Assembly: GCF_006874625.1 (NCBI RefSeq)
Contig: NZ_CP030034.1
Span: 2,108,001 to 2,172,000, forward strand
From: Bdellovibrio sp. NC01
Lineage (GTDB): Bacteria; Bdellovibrionota; Bdellovibrionia; Bdellovibrionales; Bdellovibrionaceae
DNA: 64,000 nt
Reading direction: 5' to 3'
This document shows positions 16,795 through 24,659 of this stretch, piece after piece (position 1 is the stretch's first letter; every line of letters begins with the position of its first letter). Made by a program: the position numbers and the translations under genes. The notes beneath the pieces are model-generated. The model did not search any database. It had not been told where the DNA came from and was given only the letters and a program-made list of their open reading frames with translations.

Positions 16795-16851
16795 TAACAC
16801 CTCTTACGACATCTTTACTGCCAACCAAAAGACTCTTACTACTCCACAACC

Positions 16852-16955
16852 CGCAAGGGACAGAGTGGAAGGAACGCCATGTCCCTGGAACTGAAGTAAC
16901 TTCTATCGATTGAATCCGCGAGCATCAAAGATGATCGCCACAAAATTCAATCGAT
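16852..16955 (+). repeat. Intergenic hairpin repeat, copy B
   Basis: Same plan as copy A. The 5' part has GGGACAGAGTGG and GGAACTGAAGTAA, with a stem GGGACA/TGTCCC. The hairpin 16905-16955 has outer stem ATCGATTGAAT/ATTCAATCGAT, the shared segment CCGCGAG and a tip CATC-AAA-GATG. Relative to A, the T-to-C and A-to-T changes on one side are matched on the other side of both stems. Confidence 0.75.
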
Positions 16956-16999
16956 CAAAAATCAAAACCAACCAACTAAACGACCCAACTCGTTTAACC

Positions 17000-17734
17000 T
17001 CACTCCGAATCAAACAACCGCAGATTGTAGTTCGTTAGAGCAGCTAATCCATCTGGCAACAGCTTCTCCTTTACCCGCTCTCCCTGCGCAACAACGGCGA
17101 CTGAAATTTCATTGAAAGCGATCTTTACGTGTTCTTTGTTCTTAGTCATGATCGCAACATCAGCAACACCACTAGCGAGTATCACAGGATTTGCTGTAAC
17201 AACACCCGCTGTAACTTTGGTCACAACTCCAACTGTAGCTAGAATTGCTACTGAGGGACGGACCAAGTCACCGTTTTCTGCATTCTTATAGAGACTATAG
17301 CTTCCATAAATTGCAGCAGCACCACCTAAGGCTTTTCCTAGATTTTGACTTCCCCAGGTACCAGCTTGCTTCGGTGTGATGACATTATTCTTTGCCGGCG
17401 TCTGCATACCCGGAAGCGGAACTCCGTCTGGAGTAGATGCGTCTTTGAAGATTTCAAAAGGATATTGCGTAAGTGCCTTCTTCAGCCCGAAGCGTTTTAC
17501 GACTTCCGGAAAGTTAGAAACAAAATCATGACCGTGAAAAACGCGATGGAAACGACCGCCGAAGCCTGCGCCAGTTGATGAGATATCCATCCAGCGCGAC
17601 ATTTCTGTGGCTTTGAATGAGTGATCAATCACTTGGGTTAACGTTGTGATTTTATGGCCGGAGGTAATTGCAGTGTTTTTTGCTGCTTCTAAAAAAAGAT
17701 CAAATCGTGATTTCTGAGATTCGTCTTCTGCCAC
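17000..17734 (-). CDS. Unknown protein with a hydrophobic C-terminal third
   Basis: 244 residues. GTG start preceded by a perfect AGGAGG five bases upstream. There is no signal peptide. The N-terminal two thirds are soluble and hold a conserved-looking histidine stretch (RFHRVFHGHDFVSNF). Residues about 130-200 are rich in alanine, glycine and valine (LGKALGGAAAIYGSY, ILATVGVVTKVTAGVV) and could insert in a membrane. I do not recognise the family. An effector with a membrane-active region is one reading, but nothing nearby proves it. Confidence 0.6.
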   Translation of the reverse strand: MAEDESQKSRFDLFLEAAKNTAITSGHKITTLTQVIDHSFKATEMSRWMDISSTGAGFGGRFHRVFHGHDFVSNFPEVVKRFGLKKALTQYPFEIFKDASTPDGVPLPGMQTPAKNNVITPKQAGTWGSQNLGKALGGAAAIYGSYSLYKNAENGDLVRPSVAILATVGVVTKVTAGVVTANPVILASGVADVAIMTKNKEHVKIAFNEISVAVVAQGERVKEKLLPDGLAALTNYNLRLFDSE

Positions 17735-17886
17735 AAATGCCTCCTAAGAAAAAAGGCGTCTCAAATAAATACACATCTTTGTGTTTATATATTTTCTCAT
17801 GAACTTCATTCAAATACCTGTGAATCTTTTGTAAAGGGTGTAATTCAATATAAATATTTACCGATCAATAGATGTCAGGAGAATAA

Positions 17887-18831
17887 GTGAACATTGATTA
17901 TAGCGATTCACATCGTTTTAGAGCATCTTTAGGTCTGGGTCTAATAACACTTTCTGGCGTAATACCTTGGTTGTTCTTAAAAGAAACTTTCGATCTTCAA
18001 TTATCAATTGAAACCCTAGAGAAACTATCTCCTCTAGCAAAAGAAATCATTCTTAACCGAACAACATTAATAAAAACAATAATTGCAATTTTACCTTGGA
18101 TTTCAGTTCCGATGTTTTTTATCGGACTTTATATTTTATTGCGAGGTTATTTAAAATGGAGCGAAAACCAACAGGTAATTGATGAAACAGGTCGACTAAC
18201 TCTCGCTGACTTAAAGAATAAACTCCAAGAAAAAGAAAATGACGTAAATACTAAGAATCAAGTTGCAGCATCTCCTACTGAGGAGCGCAAGCGAGCTCTT
18301 AAAGATGACTCAGAAGATAAAGAAACAAAATCGTCAGATGTAAAACAAGAAAATGCCTTGAAGGGTATTGCATTCAAAGATTCAGCAACTGCATCAATGC
18401 GGAAAGCATTTGAAATTGAAGATAAGATCATCAAATCCCTGCTTCAACAAATGCCCATTCTAACGCACGAGCTACTAATCAATAAACGTCTTGAACGACG
18501 TGAGTATGATGCAATCCTCGCCTCAAAAGAAAAAACTGAAAAAGACATTATTTTTGAGTTCAAATACAGAACAAGCAAAAGCACCCGCCTCCAAGAGATA
18601 GTTAATCAAGTTAGCTCAGCAATTTTTGACTATGAAAAAACAACCGGGAGACAAGCGTCTGGAAATGTCGTAATCGTCGTCTCCAATGACGAACTTAAAA
18701 CTCACTATCGCAATGAAGTTAACAACATGTTCGCAAGTTCACCAATGACAACGAAGAATTTAAAATACTTTGTAATTACTGAAGATGAAATCAGTAAAAC
18801 AAACTTTTTAAAAACAGATTACTTTAATTAA
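17887..18831 (+). CDS. Membrane-anchored PD-(D/E)XK nuclease-like protein
   Basis: 314 residues. GTG start five bases after AGGAG. Two transmembrane helices (about 15-33 and 63-87) lead into a charged, probably disordered linker (100-160). A C-terminal domain then has the PD-(D/E)XK pattern, with Asp208 in REYDAI and Glu224-Phe-Lys226 in IIFEFKYR. Later strands (GNVVIVVSND, LKYFVITEDEI) fit the fold. Nuclease domains tethered to the membrane occur in anti-phage proteins, and the gene begins a defence-type region. A DNA target is inferred, not shown. Confidence 0.65.
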   Translation: MNIDYSDSHRFRASLGLGLITLSGVIPWLFLKETFDLQLSIETLEKLSPLAKEIILNRTTLIKTIIAILPWISVPMFFIGLYILLRGYLKWSENQQVIDETGRLTLADLKNKLQEKENDVNTKNQVAASPTEERKRALKDDSEDKETKSSDVKQENALKGIAFKDSATASMRKAFEIEDKIIKSLLQQMPILTHELLINKRLERREYDAILASKEKTEKDIIFEFKYRTSKSTRLQEIVNQVSSAIFDYEKTTGRQASGNVVIVVSNDELKTHYRNEVNNMFASSPMTTKNLKYFVITEDEISKTNFLKTDYFN

Positions 18832-18839
18832 CCTTTTCG

Positions 18840-19529
18840 CTAATCAAACTTCCTTTCAATAAAATATTTAATCGTATCCTTCAACTTGGTTTCATTCTTA
18901 AAGTCGGCCATAAAGCCGACTTTTTCTAGCTTAGATTGTATACGACCCCAGACTTGTTTCATCTTCTTATCATCTCTTTTGCCCGGCGCCACATCAGCTT
19001 CAGCTCTTAGATAATAAAGCCCAAAAAGAATCATATACTTCTCATCCTCCCCGAACTGTACACGCGACTCCATTTTGCTGATGAGGTTGTTAAAGAAGTC
19101 AAACGGCTTCCACTTGTCGCACTTCTCTTCAGGTACGATTTTCTTTGGAGGTTCAGGGATGATGACAGAGCAAGGCTCCACTTCATAGACGAACGCCTTT
19201 ACGATACGCCAGAAGTGTTCATCAGCTCGGTAAGATTCGAGAATGTTAAGACCAGTCGTTTTTCTTTTTAGTTCCATCCAGTTTTGTTTCAAAACAGATG
19301 GCGGATCACGACGGTCGAGATCAGTGAGACTTTGTTTTTGAAAGTATTCAAATGCTCTGATGAGTTCCATACGAAACGCAATAGGCATATTTACCTTCTT
19401 AACATGTTCAACTAGTTGTTCAAAACAACGGTAAACTTCCATATCAGGCAATCTCACATCAGGAAATACACGAAGGATCGACTCGATATCAGCCGGAACG
19501 TAAGGAAAAACTGACGACCAGATCTTCAT
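18840..19529 (-). CDS. Unknown helical protein, second gene of a pair
   Basis: 229 residues, soluble and predicted mostly helical. No motif recognised. The second half (KPFDFFNNLISKMESRVQFG and onward) is rich in lysine and acidic residues. It starts six bases after the 65-residue gene, so the two form an operon convergent with the membrane nuclease gene; the gap to that gene's stop is only eight bases. Confidence 0.6.
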   Translation of the reverse strand: MKIWSSVFPYVPADIESILRVFPDVRLPDMEVYRCFEQLVEHVKKVNMPIAFRMELIRAFEYFQKQSLTDLDRRDPPSVLKQNWMELKRKTTGLNILESYRADEHFWRIVKAFVYEVEPCSVIIPEPPKKIVPEEKCDKWKPFDFFNNLISKMESRVQFGEDEKYMILFGLYYLRAEADVAPGKRDDKKMKQVWGRIQSKLEKVGFMADFKNETKLKDTIKYFIERKFD

Positions 19530-19535
19530 GACAAA

Positions 19536-19733
19536 TTAAAGACGAACAAATACTTCGTTCGACAACGGCTTTAGAGGCGTCGCAAGATCCAATGCAACAC
19601 TTGAGTCATCCGACTCATCCAAAACGCCCCACTGGCTTTTAAAGAGCTCTGACAACCCAATAAACTCCAACTGCCGAACCTCTTCCTCGGGCAAATAAGC
19701 CTGATAATCAAAATACTCCTTCGTTAACGACAT
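19536..19733 (-). CDS. Small acidic protein of unknown function
   Basis: 65 residues, acidic and without hydrophobic helices. ATG 19733 follows GGAGG by five bases. That ribosome site lies at the edge of a hairpin (TCCGG/CCGGA) in the structured region upstream, so initiation may depend on folding (inference). The small size and acidity next to a larger partner could suit an inhibitor, but no similarity supports it. Confidence 0.5.
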   Translation of the reverse strand: MSLTKEYFDYQAYLPEEEVRQLEFIGLSELFKSQWGVLDESDDSSVALDLATPLKPLSNEVFVRL

Positions 19734-19740
19734 TAACGCC

Positions 19741-19915
19741 TCCGGCGACAGTGAGAAGTAGCCCCCGGAAGCTGATTGAAATAGCAGGACGCTATTTCAA
19801 CGTGTAACCCGAAGGGATAAGAATAGGACATCCTCATCAACTAACTCCAAAGGAATGAGCGCGCGGAATCGCAAAGCGATAACGCTCCAGAAGCTCATTA
19901 CTTTGGATGATTTAA
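19741..19915 (+). repeat. Structured intergenic element C
   Basis: Contains a stem CTCCGG/CCGGAAG around ACAGTGAGAAGTAG (19748-19761), a hairpin GAAATAGC-AGGAC-GCTATTTC, and further on a nested hairpin. Its arms are CCAAAG/CTTTGG and ATGAGC/GCTCAT, and its tip is ATCGC-AAA-GCGAT. The AAA-loop tip framed by GCG and CGC resembles repeats A and B, and the ACAGTG...AAGTAG motif recurs elsewhere. Confidence 0.55.
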
Positions 19916-20023
19916 AAATAAGACTGAAACAGCTTCTCCAGAGGAGAATCCGTTCCTGAAAACAAAAATAGGGCCTAAAAAAGGCCCTGTCAACATATAT
20001 GTAAATTATGTGTAGATTTAGAT

Positions 20024-20632
20024 TTAAAATTCAAATGAACCCTGCGGCTCCCCAGAAATCTTCTCAATAGGTTGAATTCCACGACCAAGAATCTTTAGAT
20101 TCCTAAACGGTGGAACAACACTCGACTCCGAGAAACCATTAGGTCTCTTCATGTCTTCTCTAAGTTGCATAAGTAGTCTACCAAGAGCATTTGTCCCTTC
20201 AAGGACTCCGTCTCCTACTGGCATTGCTCCCCAAAAATTATCCTTATCAGAATACTCAACAATTGATTTATTGCCCGTGGATTTTAACAGTTCTGAAAAC
20301 TTATCCCAGTTTTGATAAAGCTTAACTCTAAGGCACCACCTCATTATTTGAATCTTTTCATTCTCCCAATTTGCGCGGATTTTATCCTGATGAGGCTTCG
20401 TTACCTTTTTCGCAAAAATGGGACTCGACTGATCAAAGATCGCTTGCTGAATTCGAGGATAGTCAGAAAATTTACATGCTTGATAGAGCGCCTCAACTGT
20501 TGAAATTCGCAAACCGTTAACTACAACGGGAAATCCTCCAGCCATATTTGATAGACCACCATATTGTTCCTTGGTTTTCCAGAAAACAATGCACTGCTCT
20601 GAAATGTAACTTCTCAAATCCGGATTCGCCAA
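20024..20632 (-). CDS. NADAR family protein
   Basis: 202 residues, TTG start. The NADAR signature is clear: CIVFWKTKEQYGGLSNM at the N terminus, VEALYQACKF in the middle, then NFWGAMPVGDGVLEGTNALGRLLM. NADAR domains act on ADP-ribose or related N-glycosidic bonds, and some remove ADP-ribose from guanine. The gene starts one base after the phosphoribosyltransferase-like gene, so the two are co-translated. Together they suggest chemistry on a ribosylated nucleotide or nucleic acid, probably in defence. Length fits the family, plus about 40 extra C-terminal residues. Confidence 0.85.
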   Translation of the reverse strand: MANPDLRSYISEQCIVFWKTKEQYGGLSNMAGGFPVVVNGLRISTVEALYQACKFSDYPRIQQAIFDQSSPIFAKKVTKPHQDKIRANWENEKIQIMRWCLRVKLYQNWDKFSELLKSTGNKSIVEYSDKDNFWGAMPVGDGVLEGTNALGRLLMQLREDMKRPNGFSESSVVPPFRNLKILGRGIQPIEKISGEPQGSFEF

Positions 20633-20633
20633 A

Positions 20634-21632
20634 TTAATTATTCTTTCTCGGAAATAAAGGATACCAGTTATCTGTTCCCGCCCAAAGCGCTAAAGGACAA
20701 TTATTAGGGCAATTTCTGTGTGTCACGAATAATGAACCAAATCCCAGAGAATTATGACTAGTAAAACCTAATGGCTTATGAGCACGTTTAAAATTTCCAG
20801 ATTCATTCCTAATCTGTACACTTTTGTGTAGTAAAGCATTTTCGAGAATGTGTCGCGCAGAGCCAGTCGAGAAATAGGAATTTTCCCCAACATCGTTTCC
20901 TGTACGAAAATTTACTGCCTTAAGTCCGTTACTATTTAATTCAACCACGAAGTCTCTAACCTCTTCTTCAAAATCATGCTGAACTGGCCACAGGACATCA
21001 GATTGATCGCGAACATTTACATTATTTCTAAATTTCTTCACATGTAACGATCGATATTTGCCATTCAATTCTAACTCTGAAATTTTACTTTCAATAGCTT
21101 CTTTTACGATCCATTTTCCTAAAGTATGACTCGCAAACGTGATGACTATGATTTCAAACTCCTCACCTACTAGGTCTTCAGCTTTCAAATCTAACCAATT
21201 ACATAAATCGTTTTTGACGGTATTACCAGAGAAGAGTCCATCATCGAGATACAAAAACCTACGGACTTCTTCTGCGCCGCAAGTATCGATATCTATATCC
21301 AATTCCTCATTTAGTATCTTTCCAAATTCAGCAACAAGAAACTTTTGACTCTCACCCTTGTCTTGAATGTTTAAAATCTCCGTATCACCCCAGAATTCAC
21401 TGGGATCATCAAGTCCGATTATAGCCTTAGACGTCAACATACTTTGTAGGTAATGAACCATCGACTCAGAAGTTAAATAAGTTCTATTCAATACATGCAC
21501 TAATTCAGAGAGTACTGGTTCTCTTAATCCCCTATCAAACTGTCCGATCCACTGTTTTACGTGTTCAGAATTAAAATCGACTCGCGAATAGTCGCCCGCA
21601 ATTTCTACAAGTTCTGTAATAAGCTTTTTCAT
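20634..21632 (-). CDS. Phosphoribosyltransferase-like protein partnered with NADAR
   Basis: 332 residues behind AAGGATCT-ATG. The motif RRFLYLDDGLFSGNTVKNDL (around residue 105-125) matches the PRPP-binding loop of phosphoribosyltransferases: hydrophobic strand, two acids, then a G/S/T loop. A following strand (FEIIVITFASHTLGKWIV) fits the fold. The C terminus has a histidine/cysteine group (THRNCPNNCPLALW) that could bind metal. It resembles the PRTase-CE type proposed for conflict systems. Fused in operon with NADAR, it may add or exchange a ribosyl group that NADAR removes (inference). Confidence 0.65.
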   Translation of the reverse strand: MKKLITELVEIAGDYSRVDFNSEHVKQWIGQFDRGLREPVLSELVHVLNRTYLTSESMVHYLQSMLTSKAIIGLDDPSEFWGDTEILNIQDKGESQKFLVAEFGKILNEELDIDIDTCGAEEVRRFLYLDDGLFSGNTVKNDLCNWLDLKAEDLVGEEFEIIVITFASHTLGKWIVKEAIESKISELELNGKYRSLHVKKFRNNVNVRDQSDVLWPVQHDFEEEVRDFVVELNSNGLKAVNFRTGNDVGENSYFSTGSARHILENALLHKSVQIRNESGNFKRAHKPLGFTSHNSLGFGSLFVTHRNCPNNCPLALWAGTDNWYPLFPRKNN

Positions 21633-21777
21633 AGATCCTTACCTAAAGTAATACGGAAAATCGGCATATACAGACTTAAGTTTAATCAAAATAAATTGTT
21701 CAATGTTTATGTTACACTTCTCAAACAGACACATAGCGGATATAAACAATTATTCAGCTATCGCCGATTATACTTAA

Positions 21778-23220
21778 ATGAAAATAAGCGAACACTTTAA
21801 ACTCGGACGTACACAATTTGAACTCGACTTCGTGGACATCCACACAGATCGAGACATTCCACTGTTTCTTGATCCAAACTTCATCAAAAAGTGGCCTGAT
21901 AGATTTTGCCAGGAAGCTAACGAATCAATAAGAAACTTCTTCACAACAATTTCAGAGTTGATCCAGGCAGATGAAATTGAAACCGCCCGGGATTTATTTA
22001 GACAATTAAAAGAGCCCAAAGAAACTTTCCTTGGCCTATCACCAACTGGACAAGGCACCGGAGTCACAAAATCAAACGCGGACGAAATCTTCCAGGGCAT
22101 TCTTGAAAGTGAAGCGATCCAATCTGGATTAGTACAGGATTTGGAAGACATTAGAATCTTTGTGGATGACTTCGATAAAGATCGATTATCAGACATGACC
22201 ACAAATATTATACGTCGACAACTCATAGACTACACAATTAGCCAATGCCAACTCTGGGAAATACCTCTCACAGACAATGTGGCATCTGGTCACTACTGGG
22301 ATCGTAAAGAATCTAATTGGGCTCAAAGTTACGATAAAGCCCTAATTATAGATCATAAGAAAATTTTACTTGTACCCAAACGAATAGTTTCCTTGTCAGA
22401 AAGATATACATCTCACGAATATTATCACCACTATGTATTAGAATTTTTGAGAGAAGAGCAATTGAAAAACGGTGGCCCTTTAGTACAAAGAAGAAAAATA
22501 TCTAACAATCCCTATGTATTAAAAAAGGACGTCGCAAAAACACAAAGTGGCACAAAAATGAATCTTTCCATTTTCTCAAGAAAACATCCTGAGATTTTCA
22601 ATAGATTCAAATCTGCTTTTGTAAGCGGCGGCGAATCTTCCCTGCAAGGAAATGATATTGACGATGGAGAAGTTGAGATTCACCAGCTTTGCAATCACTT
22701 AATAACTGAGCTCAACAGTATTCATCCAGGTAACGACCACGCAACGGAATACCATAAATTAGTCACTGGAATTCTCAGCTTCTTACTGTACCCCAGTCTT
22801 TTCAATCCGCGCACCGAAGTTAAAATTCACGATGGTCGGAAGAGAATTGATATTGCATTTGAAAATTCGGCTCAGGCTGGAGTCTTTAATGCATTGGCAC
22901 AACATCCTAAAACGCTTTGTCCGCACGTTTTCGCTGAATGCAAAAACTATTCAAGACAAGTTGCAAATCCCGAGCTAGATCAACTCGCCGGCCGATTTAG
23001 TCCTCAAAGGGGACTAGTTGGCTTACTCTTATGCCGATCGATCGATGACAATGATAGATTTATAAAAACTTGTGAAGATACGTACAGAGACAATCGCGGC
23101 CTGATCATTCCACTCACCGATGAAGACTTGATCACAAGCCTTCACAAGTATGTTCAGGGAAGTCATAAGGAATTAGAAGAAATCATCAGAACTAAAAAAA
23201 ACAGAATTCAACTAGCGTAA
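21778..23220 (+). CDS. PD-(D/E)XK restriction-endonuclease-like protein
   Basis: 480 residues. No clear ribosome site precedes ATG 21778. The first 340 residues are a helical region I do not recognise. The C-terminal nuclease fold shows Asp358 in RKRIDIAFEN, Glu387-Cys-Lys389 in FAECKNYSRQV, and a following helix with PELDQLAGRF, the usual catalytic arrangement. It is the first gene of a four-gene plus-strand run and is divergent from the PRTase/NADAR pair, with 145 bp between them. DNA or RNA cleavage as an antiviral effector is the natural guess. Confidence 0.7.
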   Translation: MKISEHFKLGRTQFELDFVDIHTDRDIPLFLDPNFIKKWPDRFCQEANESIRNFFTTISELIQADEIETARDLFRQLKEPKETFLGLSPTGQGTGVTKSNADEIFQGILESEAIQSGLVQDLEDIRIFVDDFDKDRLSDMTTNIIRRQLIDYTISQCQLWEIPLTDNVASGHYWDRKESNWAQSYDKALIIDHKKILLVPKRIVSLSERYTSHEYYHHYVLEFLREEQLKNGGPLVQRRKISNNPYVLKKDVAKTQSGTKMNLSIFSRKHPEIFNRFKSAFVSGGESSLQGNDIDDGEVEIHQLCNHLITELNSIHPGNDHATEYHKLVTGILSFLLYPSLFNPRTEVKIHDGRKRIDIAFENSAQAGVFNALAQHPKTLCPHVFAECKNYSRQVANPELDQLAGRFSPQRGLVGLLLCRSIDDNDRFIKTCEDTYRDNRGLIIPLTDEDLITSLHKYVQGSHKELEEIIRTKKNRIQLA

Positions 23221-23244
23221 GATAGAATCTATACAGGACCTACA

Positions 23245-24048
23245 GTGCAAATTAACTACGAACATTATCTAATCGCCTTCCTCGACATATTAGGTTTCAA
23301 AGAAATCTGCAAAGAGTCAGATAGATCTGGAGACACATCAAAACTCTCTCGAATACTTGACGTGTGCACAACTGCTACTAAAGCACTCAAGGAAATCGAT
23401 GGTAAGAAAGAGATACAAACTCTTATCATAAGTGATTCGATAATACTGGGAATGAAGATTCCTGAAGGGCAAACCTCTTTTACGCCGAAAGAGGTCGCAG
23501 ATTTCTTAATTGCGATCGGTCGAATACAATTTGATCTTTTTCTCTCCGAAATCCCTCTCCGTGGCGGAGTATCGATAGGAAAAGTTCATTTTGACCTAAA
23601 TCAAAAGGTAGTAATAGGTCCTGCTTATATTGAGGCGTATGAACTCGAGTTACAAGCCAAATATCCACGAGTAATTGTGAGTTCAAGATTAATTAAAGAA
23701 CTCAATCTTGAAACGCATGCCGACCTAATTCTTTGTGTGAATCAAATTTATCAAGATTCCGGTCAGCAAGCTTTATATAACTGGGACCGCTTCGGTGATA
23801 ATGGTCTCGGCAAATTACAAAAAGATATCCCTTTCTTTATTGATTTTCTTCGCGCGAAGGAAGGACGCATTCAGGTTATCCAGGATAGACTCGACGACCA
23901 TGTTGAAATTCTAAATAAACTTACCATAGATAATCCCAATCACTATTTAAAATATAAATGGCTACAAGACTACTGGCTCACAACATATGGGCAAGCTTTA
24001 GGGAAATATGACGGCAAGACTGTCCGTTATTTAACTTCGATTTCTTAA
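23245..24048 (+). CDS. Class III nucleotidyl cyclase-like protein
   Basis: 267 residues, GTG start seven bases after AGGA. The cyclase core is recognisable. Asp14 lies in FLDILGF and Asp64 in IISDSIILG, the two metal-binding positions of class III cyclases. RGGVSIGKVHFD (106-117) and VIGPAYIEAYELE (123-135) then match the second half of the fold. Pycsar uridylate/cytidylate cyclases belong to this class. The gene lies between a nuclease gene and a small membrane protein gene, so a cyclic-nucleotide signal feeding an effector is plausible. The product nucleotide cannot be read from the sequence. Confidence 0.65.
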   Translation: MQINYEHYLIAFLDILGFKEICKESDRSGDTSKLSRILDVCTTATKALKEIDGKKEIQTLIISDSIILGMKIPEGQTSFTPKEVADFLIAIGRIQFDLFLSEIPLRGGVSIGKVHFDLNQKVVIGPAYIEAYELELQAKYPRVIVSSRLIKELNLETHADLILCVNQIYQDSGQQALYNWDRFGDNGLGKLQKDIPFFIDFLRAKEGRIQVIQDRLDDHVEILNKLTIDNPNHYLKYKWLQDYWLTTYGQALGKYDGKTVRYLTSIS

Positions 24049-24065
24049 AATGACTAGAGGAATTT

Positions 24066-24659
24066 GTGCTCACGGAAACATTAAAGTCAATTAGCGACAG
24101 AATTGAGTCCCCTATCAGCGGAACGTTCATAACCGCGTGGCTAATAACCAATTGGCAAATACCCATTACGACAGTTTTCGGAGATCCATCTAGAAATCGC
24201 GTAGAGCTAATTCAAGGCTATTTAAAACAGTCTAATCTGTGGTGCTTACTAATAATACCTTTAGGTTTCACTCTAATTTATCTTTTCGGAATGCCTTTAG
24301 CTCGGGAATTGTACCGGAACTTCATGAATTCGGTAGAATATCGGATATCCATCAGAGATTTAAAACTTGAAACTGACTTGTCTGAAATTAAAGAATACAA
24401 GCAAACTCTTAAAGCCTTGTTGGGTAATTTAAGCGATCATTATCGTGATAATATTCAGAACCTTCAGAGAATACATACACTCATCAATGACAAACAAGTT
24501 TCGACAGCAAGCACTGAGTTAGACAACTTGATAAAACGACACGAAGAAATTCACAAACAACACGTTTACTTTACCAACACTTATAAAGGTGAACCAAAAG
24601 ACCAATACAGATATCTATTCGTTAGAAGAAATCTACCTACATACGGAGATTCTAAATGA
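24066..24659 (+). CDS. Two-helix membrane protein, possible effector
   Basis: 197 residues, GTG start five bases after GAGG. An N-terminal segment ISDRIESPISGTF and a first hydrophobic stretch (AWLITNWQIPITTVF) are followed by a second helix (LWCLLIIPLGFTLIYLF). The remainder is a long helical, coiled-coil-like cytosolic tail (about 95-185). The S-P-x-x-G-x-F...NW pattern recalls small membrane proteins seen in defence loci. Paired with a cyclase-like gene 17 nt upstream, it could be a Pycsar-type membrane effector, though no cyclic-nucleotide-binding domain is visible. Confidence 0.6.
   Translation: MLTETLKSISDRIESPISGTFITAWLITNWQIPITTVFGDPSRNRVELIQGYLKQSNLWCLLIIPLGFTLIYLFGMPLARELYRNFMNSVEYRISIRDLKLETDLSEIKEYKQTLKALLGNLSDHYRDNIQNLQRIHTLINDKQVSTASTELDNLIKRHEEIHKQHVYFTNTYKGEPKDQYRYLFVRRNLPTYGDSK

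Noticed and set aside
15598-16955. Repeats A and B as integron attC sites
   Set aside because: The GTTRRRY/RYYYAAC core sites are absent and no integron integrase is seen.
17000-17734. Pore-forming toxin
   Set aside because: The C-terminal Ala/Gly/Val-rich region is suggestive, but there is no export signal, immunity gene or family match.
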